Source: JBEKHI01 sp050012355 (lineage in GTDB: Bacteria; Actinomycetota; Actinomycetes; Streptosporangiales; Streptosporangiaceae). From it: a stretch of 15,355 nucleotides of DNA. The DNA lies in the NCBI GenBank assembly GCA_050012355.1, contig JBEKHI010000183.1, forward strand, positions 1-15,355. Direction: 5' to 3'. Shown in pieces: positions 5,396-12,063 of this stretch. The position numbers and the translations under genes were made by a program. Each line of letters opens with the position of its first letter. Within the stretch, counting starts at the first letter, position 1. Under the pieces are notes generated by a model, which saw nothing but the letters and a program-made list of their open reading frames with translations, was not told the origin of the DNA and ran no database searches.

Positions 5396-8158
5396 GTGGA
5401 GTTCAGGGTTCTCGGCCCGGTGGAGGTTATCGGCGACGGCGGGATTGCCGTCAAGCTGCCCTACGGACGGGCGCGGGTTGTCATCGCGCTGCTGTGCACC
5501 GCACCGGGGCAGGTCATCCCGAGAGACCGGATCATCGATGTCGCGTGGAACGAGACCCCTTCAAGGAACGCTGTTACCCAGTTGCACGGCTACATCAGTG
5601 AGCTGCGGCGAGCGTTCGGGCGACGTGATCTTATCCAGACCCAAGGTGACGGCTACGCGTTGCGGGCGCTACCCGAAGAGGTCGACCTGATGCGAATGCG
5701 GGCACTCATCCGGCAAGCGCGAGACCAGGCGGGACACGGGCAGCTACCAGATGCGGCGTCCGGCTTCAAGGAAGCACTCGGCCTGTGGCGAGGCAGGCCA
5801 TTCCGCGATCTGGCCGCCTCGGAACTGGATATCGCCGCGAACCTCATCGAGGAGGAATACCTCAGCGCGCTGGAGGAGTACGCCCGTGTCGAGCTGCGGC
5901 TCGGTAACCATACGTCACTGATCGTCCCGCTGGCCGCGGCGGCCGGCCAGCAGCCGTTGCGAGAACAGCTTCATGCATCCTTGATCAGGGCGCTGGCCAG
6001 ATCCGGCCGGACCGCCGACGCCATCGCCGCTTATCACGAACTCCGCACTGCCCTCGCCGAAGACCTCGGTGTCGATCCGAACCCCGAACTGCAGGACCTG
6101 TTTCAGCGGTTGCTCTCCGGTGACCGCGAGGTGAGGGGGTCTCCGGTCGTCCGGCCAGCTCAGCTGCCGCCGGACCTCGCGGATTTCACCGGTCGTTCGA
6201 GGCTGGTGACGGAGCTATGCGCGGCACTCGAGCCGGCCGGGCTAGCGACAACAGTCGTGGTCACGACGATCTGCGGCATCGGGGGGATCGGGAAGACGGC
6301 GCTCGCGGTACACGCCGCTCATCTGGCCGCCGGAAATTTCCCGGGCGGGGAGCTGTATGCGGATCTGGCTGGTACATCCGCCGATCCCGCAGCACCGGCG
6401 GACGTGCTGGCCCGGCTGCTTCGTGACCTGGGCATTCCGGCCGAGGACATTCCGGTCGCCGCGGACGAGCGGACTGCCAGGTACCGCAGCATCCTGGCCG
6501 GCCGGAAGGTTCTCGTGGTGCTCGACGACGCCAGGGACGCCGCTCAGGTCAGGCCGCTGCTGCCGGGATCGGCGGGCTGTGCGGTTGTGGTCACCAGCCG
6601 GGCCAGGATGGCCGATCTGGCCGGTGCCAAGCGATTTGACCTGCCGGAACTGGAGCCGGATGAGGGCAGGGAGCTGTTCGCCGGAATCGTCGGTTCCGGC
6701 CGGGTGGCGGCGGAACCCGCGGCGACCGGTCAGATACTCCGGTCATGCGCGGGGCTCCCGCTGGCGATCAGGATCGCGGCGGCCCGGCTGTCGGGGCGGC
6801 CCGGCTGGTCCGTCGCGAGCATGGCCGCGAAGCTGGCCGCCGACCAGGACCGGCTGGCCGAACTGCGCTACGGCGACATGGCGGTCCGGAGCAGTTTCCT
6901 GCTCAGCCATTCCTGTCTCGCTCCCGCCGAGGCACGTGCGTTCGGCCTGCTCGGCCTGGCTCCGCCGGGCGTCTTCGAACTGGCCGCGGCGGCGGCTCTG
7001 CTCGGCGTGAGCCCTGGGGAAGCCGAGCCGGTACTGGACGCGCTGACCGACGCGCACATGCTGGAGGCGCCGCGGGCTGGGTGGTACCGGCTGCACGATC
7101 TGCTCCGGCTGTTCGCTTCGGAGTTCGCCGCGACGGAACACAGCGACGCCGAACGGGATCGCGCCACGCGCCGCCTGGTGACGTGGTATGCCGCCACCAT
7201 CCGGTCCGCGTCGCGGGCGCTGCCCTCGGGGCGCGAGGCGCCTCCCGGCCAGGATGGCGACGGCGTACCCCTCGAGTCCACGGTGTTCGCTAGCTACCGG
7301 CAGGCCCTCGGCTGGTGCCAAGCCGCGGAGCCCGTCCTGCTATGGGCGATCAGGACCGCCGCCGAACGGGGCTGGGATGACATCGTCGTACTGATGGCGT
7401 GTCACCTGTGGGACTACTACGTGGTCGCCGGTAACCCCAGGGCCTTCGAGACGACGCAACGGCTCGGCGTTGCCAGTGCCCTGCGGCTCGGAGATGAGCC
7501 GGCCTACGCCACCCTGCAGAACGGGCTCGGCGGTGCCCTGATCCAGCAAGGCAACTATGCCGAGGCGGTCGAATGCTTCGGTGCGACCCTGACCTTGTGC
7601 CAACGGGACGGCGACCGCTCGGGAGAGGCAGGGGCTCGCAGCAACCTCGCCATCGCGTATCAGTATCTGGGCCGCTACGCGGAGTCGCTGGAAGAATCCG
7701 AGCGGGTCATGGTGATCGCCGGGGAAACCGGCGATCAGGTGCTGCTTGGTGTAGTGGCCAACAACGCCGCGGATGCCTGCTACCAGATGGGAGACCTCGA
7801 AGGGGCGCTGGTCCGGTTCCGCGACGCGGTCAAGCTCAGCCATGAGTCGGGGGACAGGCACACGGAGGGAATGGCGCTGACCGGTCTCGGTGAGACCCTG
7901 CGGGCCGTGGGCCGGCTCGGAGAATCCCTCGACCAGCACCGTCTGGCCCTGGCCGTCCTCGGCGAGTTGGGTACCGGGCACCGGGAGCAGATCGCCGCCA
8001 TGGACCGGCTGAGCGCCACCCTGGCCGACATGGGCCGTGTGGATGACGCTCGCCGGTCCTGGACCGAAGCGCTGCTTCTCGCGGAGAGCGTGGCCGACGA
8101 AAAAGCCTCCGAACTCCGTGCCCGGCTGGAGTCCCTGGATCAGGCGCCGATCAGGTAG
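5396..8158 (+). CDS. SARP-family regulator with BTAD, NB-ARC and TPR domains (AfsR-like)
   Basis: The start is GTG 5396, with AGGGAG at 5384-5389 and 6-nt spacing, giving the typical SARP opening MEFRVLGP. The product is 920 residues. An OmpR-type winged-helix DNA-binding domain spans about residues 1-92 and a bacterial transcriptional activator domain about 95-242. An NB-ARC ATPase domain follows, with Walker A GIGGIGKT at about 294-301, Walker B KVLVVLDDA at 371-379, a VVVTSRARM sensor-like strand, GLPLA, and a YRLHDLLRLFA segment in the MHD position. The C-terminal third has TPR-type helical pairs (for example the GNYAEAVECF and GRYAESLEES repeats). Such STAND proteins are usually activators of secondary metabolism, with ATP-dependent oligomerisation. 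It begins 33 nt after the dehydrogenase on the same strand. No biosynthetic cluster is visible in the window, so its target is unknown. Confidence 0.93.
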   Translation: MEFRVLGPVEVIGDGGIAVKLPYGRARVVIALLCTAPGQVIPRDRIIDVAWNETPSRNAVTQLHGYISELRRAFGRRDLIQTQGDGYALRALPEEVDLMRMRALIRQARDQAGHGQLPDAASGFKEALGLWRGRPFRDLAASELDIAANLIEEEYLSALEEYARVELRLGNHTSLIVPLAAAAGQQPLREQLHASLIRALARSGRTADAIAAYHELRTALAEDLGVDPNPELQDLFQRLLSGDREVRGSPVVRPAQLPPDLADFTGRSRLVTELCAALEPAGLATTVVVTTICGIGGIGKTALAVHAAHLAAGNFPGGELYADLAGTSADPAAPADVLARLLRDLGIPAEDIPVAADERTARYRSILAGRKVLVVLDDARDAAQVRPLLPGSAGCAVVVTSRARMADLAGAKRFDLPELEPDEGRELFAGIVGSGRVAAEPAATGQILRSCAGLPLAIRIAAARLSGRPGWSVASMAAKLAADQDRLAELRYGDMAVRSSFLLSHSCLAPAEARAFGLLGLAPPGVFELAAAAALLGVSPGEAEPVLDALTDAHMLEAPRAGWYRLHDLLRLFASEFAATEHSDAERDRATRRLVTWYAATIRSASRALPSGREAPPGQDGDGVPLESTVFASYRQALGWCQAAEPVLLWAIRTAAERGWDDIVVLMACHLWDYYVVAGNPRAFETTQRLGVASALRLGDEPAYATLQNGLGGALIQQGNYAEAVECFGATLTLCQRDGDRSGEAGARSNLAIAYQYLGRYAESLEESERVMVIAGETGDQVLLGVVANNAADACYQMGDLEGALVRFRDAVKLSHESGDRHTEGMALTGLGETLRAVGRLGESLDQHRLALAVLGELGTGHREQIAAMDRLSATLADMGRVDDARRSWTEALLLAESVADEKASELRARLESLDQAPIR

Positions 8159-8747
8159 TGGTGGAGTCGAGGCCGCCGATTTCCCAGTACTGGTCGGGGT
8201 AGAGGCCGCAGGGGTACTGGTTCACGTGAGCCGTGGCGGCGGTGCTGGCGCCCGGTACCGACAGGCACAGGCCGCTGTGTTCGTTCTGGATCTCCCACGC
8301 GTAGCCGCCGATGTTCGAGTCGTACACGTCAGTGAGCGCCCAGTACTGGTCTTGGTAGAGGCCGCAGGGGTACTGGTTCACGTCGGTCGTGGCGGCGGTG
8401 CTGGCGCCCGGAACCGACATGCACAGGCCGCTGTTGTCGTTGACGATGACGAAGGTGCTGCCGCCATTGTTCAGGTAGAGGGTCCAGTCCTGGTCAGGGT
8501 AGTCAGTCCCGTCGCCATTTCCGCAGTAGTACTGGTTCAGGTCTACCGCCGTCGCCTTGCTGGCACCGGGTACCGACAGGCACAGGTTGCTGTTGGCGTT
8601 GATAATGTCCGAGTAATAGGGAGTGCCGTAGCTGGCTGCCTGGCTGGTCACTGCGGGGAGGAGGGCGAATATCGTGCCCGCCGCGAGGCACAGGGTCGCC
8701 GCCCAGCGAGCGACCCGCCGGGCGCGAGATCGGTGTGTGATCTTCAT
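8151..8747 (-). CDS. Secreted ricin-type beta-trefoil lectin-like protein
   Basis: The 198-residue product starts at ATG 8747 with AAGGA about 10 nt upstream. Its signal peptide has a basic N-region (MKITHRSRARRVARW), a hydrophobic core and a probable cleavage after SQA near residue 37. The mature protein consists of three repeats: NSNLCLSVPGAS..VDLNQYYCG..DQDWTL, NSGLCMSVPGAS..TDVNQYPCG..DQYWAL and HSGLCLSVPGAS..AHVNQYPCG..DQYWEI. This is the beta-trefoil pattern of ricin-B-like carbohydrate-binding domains; each repeat has two Cys and a QxW-like DQYW motif. No catalytic domain is attached, so it is a free-standing lectin or adhesin rather than a hydrolase module. Its 3' end overlaps the SARP gene tail-to-tail by 8 nt. 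An exact CRP-type site lies 76-91 nt upstream of the start. Confidence 0.88.
   Translation of the reverse strand: MKITHRSRARRVARWAATLCLAAGTIFALLPAVTSQAASYGTPYYSDIINANSNLCLSVPGASKATAVDLNQYYCGNGDGTDYPDQDWTLYLNNGGSTFVIVNDNSGLCMSVPGASTAATTDVNQYPCGLYQDQYWALTDVYDSNIGGYAWEIQNEHSGLCLSVPGASTAATAHVNQYPCGLYPDQYWEIGGLDSTTT
8185..8440 (-). repeat. Two ~100-nt direct repeats (156-nt period) within the lectin gene
   Basis: The segments 8185-8284 and 8341-8440 are nearly identical: I count about nine differences in 100 nt, several of them silent. They encode the second and third beta-trefoil subdomains. A third, more divergent relative starts at about 8485. The DNA-level similarity far exceeds what fold conservation needs, so the last two subdomains arose by recent duplication or are kept alike by gene conversion. 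Confidence 0.85.
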
Positions 8748-8822
8748 GTCAGAGAATCCTTGCGGCGGCCGCTAAGGGTTCGCTAAGGATTGAGTGGCAA
8801 CCGATGGCCGCGTCATCCGCTA

Positions 8823-8838
8823 TGTGACGACTGTCACA
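8823..8838. promoter_or_regulatory. CRP/GlxR-type operator TGTGA-N6-TCACA
   Basis: TGTGACGACTGTCACA is a perfect match to the CRP-family consensus TGTGA-N6-TCACA, and the dyad extends to six pairs (TGTGAC/GTCACA). It is in the lectin-GGDEF intergenic region, centred 83 nt upstream of the lectin start and about 400 nt from the GGDEF-EAL start, so the lectin gene is the likelier target. Occupancy by a cAMP-responsive regulator is inferred from the family consensus. Confidence 0.65.
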
Positions 8839-9144
8839 CTTGACGGTCCAAGCCGGGCCCGCGGCGCTGAGCAGCGGCGCCGGAATGGGCGGGTGCACGT
8901 ATCCCGTTAACCATTCGAACTGGGCCATCAACGACTCACCGCGCAATCTAGGATGTTGACCAGCGAAAGGCATCCTCTACCTCTCCGTGACAGCAGTTGT
9001 CTCCCGGTGTACGCCCTTCCTCAACCGAAGCGTGACCTCGGGTACGTAGAGTGAGCGACACGACTGGGAATCCGAATGGCACCGCCGACGGATTCCGGCG
9101 GGAACCTAGGGGCACATGGTGCCTGGCGACGGTGACCCTGTGTC

Positions 9145-9240
9145 GTGAAGGCACTGCGTTACGAAGACGTAACCATTATTCAGCTGACCATGCTCGGAAG
9201 GAGCCCAGTGCACCTGGACATGTCGGGGGACCGGCGGTGA
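9145..9240 (+). CDS. Possible short upstream ORF coupled to the GGDEF-EAL gene
   Basis: A 31-codon frame opens at GTG 9145 and closes at TGA 9238-9240; internal ATG 9190 and GTG 9208 are alternative starts. The strong Shine-Dalgarno-like GGAAGGAG at 9196-9203 precedes GTG 9208, which would give a 10-residue peptide ending GDRR. Its stop overlaps the preferred GGDEF-EAL start in GTGA (9237-9240), a coupling arrangement. There is no family match, and it may simply be leader sequence. Confidence 0.25.
   Translation: MKALRYEDVTIIQLTMLGRSPVHLDMSGDRR
9158..9173. promoter_or_regulatory. Inverted repeat GTTACG-AAGA-CGTAAC
   Basis: This perfect 6-bp dyad with a 4-nt spacer lies 64 nt upstream of the preferred GGDEF-EAL start and just ahead of an AT-rich patch (CCATTATT, 9173-9180) that could be a -10 region. 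It has the size of a dimeric regulator operator; no regulator can be assigned. Confidence 0.4.
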
Positions 9241-11864
9241 GCGTACTCACCGTGGTCGCGTTCGCCGCGGCGGTGGTCAGCCTGTGGTATGGGGCGCGCC
9301 GGCACACCGGTACCGTGGCTCGCGGCTACCGCTGGCTCGGCGGTGCCGCGCTGTTTGGCTGCGTTGGGCTGATCGTCACGATGGCTCTGGTCAGCTCGGT
9401 CAGTTCCTCCGGTGGTTCGCTGTCGCTCGCGGATGTCGCGCCGCTGCTCAGCCTGGGCGCGTTCGGCATCGGCATGACCGTGCTCGGGACGCCGGACGAA
9501 ACCGCCAGCGATCGCGAGCACCCGCAGAATCCCTTCTCCGGCTCGGTGCTGCCTGGTCTCGCCGACGGGTACGTGATGGCGGTCGCCCTGCTGGTGATCG
9601 GCTGGGTAGTCGATTTCGGCAGCGAGTTCCACCGATCGGGCGAGAGACCGGGCACCTTCTTGCTCGACTTGCTGCACCCGCTCACCGACCTGGCGGTGCT
9701 CGGCGCGCTGTTGCCGTTGCTCACTACGGCCTGGCGGCGGCTCCTGCTGCCCTACCTATCGCTGGCCATGCTGACGTTCGCGGATTCCCTCGGCGTCGGT
9801 ACCCGCGTATCTGGCGGTCACGAGGGCATCCTCCAGCAACTCGCCATGATCGCCGCGGCCGCGCTGCTGGGCGCCGGGCCGTGGGTGACATCCCCGGGTG
9901 CGCGGCTGTCCAGGCCTCCGTGGCGTCGTGAGGGCGCGGCGAGCCGGGTTACCTCAAACGAAGGCGGGATCACCGGCGCCGGCGCCGCGACCGTGGTGGC
10001 CGCCGCGACCGTCGTGGTGGCCGCGCTCGTACTTATCTCCAGCGGCCTGGCGAACGCTCCGGCGACTGGGCTCGCGCTGGTCATCGCGGGTGGCGCGGCC
10101 GTACTGGTGCTGGCCGCGCGGGTCCTCATGCTGGTGCGGGAGAACACGGTCGCCGTCCGGATCTGGCATGAGGCCAGCAAGAGCGTGCGCGACCTCGCCG
10201 ACCGCACCAGCGACGTGGTGCTGATCTGCGACCTGACCGGGATCATCAGTTACGCGAGCCCGGCCGTGGCCGAATACGGCTACCAGCCGGCCGACCTGCG
10301 CGGCCAGGAACTCCAGTCCTACCTGCACCCCGAGGACCGGGATGCGGTGGTGGACGCGGCCAAGGCCGCGCTCACCAGCCCGGAAACCGAGTCGGGCCGG
10401 ATGCCGTGCCGGGTCCGCGCCGCTGACGGCACGTGGCGGCACGTCGAGGGCACCGTGCTCAGGTACCGGGTGCCGGGCCGACCGGACCAGCTGCTGGTCA
10501 CGGCGCGTGACGTGAGCGCCCAGGTGGCGCTGCGCCAGCAGGTCACCCACCTGACCTTCCACGACGGGCTCACCGGCCTGCCGAACCGCACCTATGTCGA
10601 GGAACGCGCCCGGGAGGCGCTCCGCGAGCACCACGCGGACCTGAAGTCGGGCGTGATCTTCCTCGACATAGACGGTTTCACCGCGGTGAACGACTCGGTG
10701 GGGCACGGCGCCGGGGACCTGGTGCTCGCGCAGGCCGCGCGGCGGCTGCGGGCGGCGGTCCCGGCCCACGACACGGTGGCCCGCTGGGGCGGCGACGAAT
10801 TCGCGGTCCTGGTCGAGCAGGCAGCGAACGCGCAGGAGATCGCCGAGATCGCGGAGCGGCTGGTGGGCACGATCGCCAGTGACCCGTTCCAGGCGGCCGG
10901 ACGGGAGATCGCGCTGACCGCCAGTGTCGGCGTGGCGCTGGCCGACGGGGATCAGCCGGGTGTGGCGCTGCGGAACGCGGACGTCGCCATGGCCCGGGCC
11001 AAGGACAGCGGTGGCGGCCGGGTCGAGGTATACGCGGCGCACATGCACGCCGACGTGGTCCGCCGCCTGGAGATGGCTAGCGACCTGCAGAAGGCGATCG
11101 CGGGCGGTCACCTCGCGCTGGAGTACCAGCCGATCGTCGAGCTGAATACCTCCCGGGTCACCGGGGCGGAGGCCCTGGTCCGCTGGTGGCGGGACGGCAA
11201 ACTGGTCACGCCCCGGGAATTCCTCGCGGTCGCCGAGGACACCGGGCTCATCGTGCCGCTCGGCGAATGGGTGCTGCGCGAGACGTGCACCCAAGGTGCG
11301 GCGTGGCGGGGCGCGTCCTGGGACGTGGGCGTCAGCGTGAACGTCTCCCTCAGACAGCTCAACTCGCCTGGCTTCGCGGCCAAGGTGGCCGCGGTGCTGG
11401 CCGAGACGGGCCTGGAGCCGGGGGCGCTCACGATTGAGGTCAATGAGCGCGTGCTCGTAGCGGACGCTGGCCAGATCGTGGAGCACCTGGCCGCGCTGCG
11501 GGCGCTGGGCGTGCGGCTGGCGATCGACGACTTCGGCACCGGCTACGCGTCGCTGGCCCACCTGCGGCAACTGCCCATCGACATCATCAAGATCGACCCG
11601 TCGTTCGTGGCCGGCCTGGGGCAGGACGAGACGCTGACGCTGCTGACCCGCACGATCGTCTCGGTGGGTAGCGACCTCGGGATGCAGGTCGTGGCGGAGG
11701 GCATCGAGCAGCCGCGCCAGCTGGCGGCGCTGCGCGAGATGGGCTGCGGCTTCGGGCAGGGTTTCCTTGTCGCGCGGCCGATGGCGGCGCCGAGCGTGGA
11801 ATCGCTCATCCGAACAGCGACAAACGGTGTCTCACATGCTGAGATCGCGACCGGAATGATTTGA
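9237..11864 (+). CDS. Membrane-bound PAS-GGDEF-EAL cyclic-di-GMP synthase/phosphodiesterase
   Basis: From GTG 9237 (GGGGGA at 9225-9230, 6-nt spacer) the product is 875 residues; the frame is open to GTG 9051, but the extra 62 residues are hydrophilic and carry no domain, so the shorter form is preferred. Residues 1 to about 305 hold eight or nine hydrophobic segments. A PAS domain (about 315-428; RTSDVVLICDLTGIISYASPA, then DGTWRHVEG) precedes a GGDEF domain with DGLTGLPNR, FLDIDGF and an intact GGDEF at 518-522. The product-inhibition RxxD site is replaced by PAHD. The EAL domain (EAL at 645-647) keeps NVS, EVNE, DDFGTGYASL, KIDPSF, VAEGIE and QGF, so the phosphodiesterase metal and substrate residues are present. 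It would make and/or degrade c-di-GMP at the membrane, with PAS or the membrane part sensing a signal. Which activity dominates is not visible. Confidence 0.92.
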   Translation: MSVLTVVAFAAAVVSLWYGARRHTGTVARGYRWLGGAALFGCVGLIVTMALVSSVSSSGGSLSLADVAPLLSLGAFGIGMTVLGTPDETASDREHPQNPFSGSVLPGLADGYVMAVALLVIGWVVDFGSEFHRSGERPGTFLLDLLHPLTDLAVLGALLPLLTTAWRRLLLPYLSLAMLTFADSLGVGTRVSGGHEGILQQLAMIAAAALLGAGPWVTSPGARLSRPPWRREGAASRVTSNEGGITGAGAATVVAAATVVVAALVLISSGLANAPATGLALVIAGGAAVLVLAARVLMLVRENTVAVRIWHEASKSVRDLADRTSDVVLICDLTGIISYASPAVAEYGYQPADLRGQELQSYLHPEDRDAVVDAAKAALTSPETESGRMPCRVRAADGTWRHVEGTVLRYRVPGRPDQLLVTARDVSAQVALRQQVTHLTFHDGLTGLPNRTYVEERAREALREHHADLKSGVIFLDIDGFTAVNDSVGHGAGDLVLAQAARRLRAAVPAHDTVARWGGDEFAVLVEQAANAQEIAEIAERLVGTIASDPFQAAGREIALTASVGVALADGDQPGVALRNADVAMARAKDSGGGRVEVYAAHMHADVVRRLEMASDLQKAIAGGHLALEYQPIVELNTSRVTGAEALVRWWRDGKLVTPREFLAVAEDTGLIVPLGEWVLRETCTQGAAWRGASWDVGVSVNVSLRQLNSPGFAAKVAAVLAETGLEPGALTIEVNERVLVADAGQIVEHLAALRALGVRLAIDDFGTGYASLAHLRQLPIDIIKIDPSFVAGLGQDETLTLLTRTIVSVGSDLGMQVVAEGIEQPRQLAALREMGCGFGQGFLVARPMAAPSVESLIRTATNGVSHAEIATGMI

Positions 11865-11891
11865 CGCGACCGCCCGTAGCGGGACTACAGT
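11861..11891 (+). promoter_or_regulatory. Promoter of the ilvBNC operon
   Basis: TTGACG at 11861-11866 is a good -35 hexamer and includes the TGA stop of the GGDEF-EAL gene. TACAGT at 11886-11891 fits the TANNNT -10 pattern with a 19-nt spacer. Transcription would begin around 11897-11899, essentially at the leader peptide GTG. The spacer contains the small dyad CCCG-TAG-CGGG (11873-11883). Confidence 0.6.
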
Positions 11892-11898
11892 GTGAGGC

Positions 11899-11946
11899 GT
11901 GAAGCGGACCCACATCCTCGTACTTTGCTGGCGCGTAGCGAGCTGA
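11899..11946 (+). CDS. ilvB leader peptide (attenuator peptide)
   Basis: GTG 11899 to TGA 11944-11946 encodes MKRTHILVLCWRVAS, 15 residues. Codons 6-9 are Ile-Leu-Val-Leu (ATC CTC GTA CTT), the products whose charged tRNAs would be sensed. The pattern RTxILVL followed by an Arg-Val pair resembles the ilvB leader peptides known from other actinobacteria. No room exists for a proper Shine-Dalgarno site: a GAGG is only 1 nt away, and the promoter predicts transcription starting at or near the GTG, so leaderless translation is likely. Stalling at the branched-chain codons would free the downstream hairpin arm and prevent termination. Confidence 0.85.
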   Translation: MKRTHILVLCWRVAS

Positions 11947-11966
11947 CCAGTCAGCTTGCTGCGCGC
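11931..11966 (+). promoter_or_regulatory. Leader RNA pause/antiterminator hairpin of the ilv attenuator
   Basis: GCGCGTAGCGAGCTGAC (11931-11947) pairs with GTCAGCTTGCTGCGCGC (11950-11966). This gives 17 consecutive pairs including two G-U wobbles around a 2-nt loop. The leader peptide stop lies in the left arm, and the sensing codons are immediately upstream. This is the expected 1:2 structure of a classical attenuator. Part of its loop and right arm (CAGTC, 11948-11952) is complementary to GACTG (11974-11978) in the terminator, a short candidate for the alternative pairing. Confidence 0.75.
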
Positions 11967-11967
11967 G

Positions 11968-12001
11968 CCCCTCGACTGCCACCAGGCACGAGGGGTTTTT
12001 T
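11968..12001 (+). terminator. Rho-independent terminator (ilv attenuator)
   Basis: CCCCTCG (11968-11974) pairs with CGAGGGG (11989-11995), with an inner TGCC/GGCA stem capped by ACCA, directly followed by six T residues (11996-12001). It sits between the leader peptide and ilvB, about 60 nt before the ilvB start, so termination here would block the operon when branched-chain amino acids are plentiful. Confidence 0.9.
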
Positions 12002-12063
12002 AATGCACAAGGCAGCTAAGACCGTCGAGGATCGAAGACCATCGCTGACAAGGAAGCCACCCG

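Larger units (their letters stand above)
8748..9236. promoter_or_regulatory. Divergent intergenic region between lectin and GGDEF-EAL genes
   Basis: This is the longest stretch without a confident gene (489 nt if the GGDEF-EAL gene starts at 9237). Near the lectin it holds the 8-bp direct repeat CGCTAAGG at 8770-8777 and 8781-8788 (11-bp period), then the CRP-type site at 8823-8838. Further on there is a spaced inverted repeat AGGATG (8950-8955) / CATCCT (8971-8976). A -10-like TAGAGT at 9047-9052 (TANNNT pattern) lacks a clear -35. The inverted repeat GTTACG-AAGA-CGTAAC at 9158-9173 and a short upstream ORF complete the region. No tRNA or recognised riboswitch was seen. Confidence 0.55.

Noticed and set aside
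8185..8600. CRISPR-like repeats
   Set aside because: The repeats are about 100 nt long, in frame, and encode trefoil subdomains of one secreted protein; there are no short repeats with unique spacers.
8862..8885. GC-rich inverted repeat between lectin and GGDEF genes as a terminator
   Set aside because: The CGGCGC/GCGCCG arms have no T-run on either side and no gene ends here on either strand; likely chance in GC-rich DNA.
9954..11570. 538-codon minus-strand open frame inside the GGDEF-EAL gene
   Set aside because: It is an antisense shadow of a gene with intact GGDEF and EAL motifs; its product has no recognisable fold and an Arg/His/Gln-rich composition.
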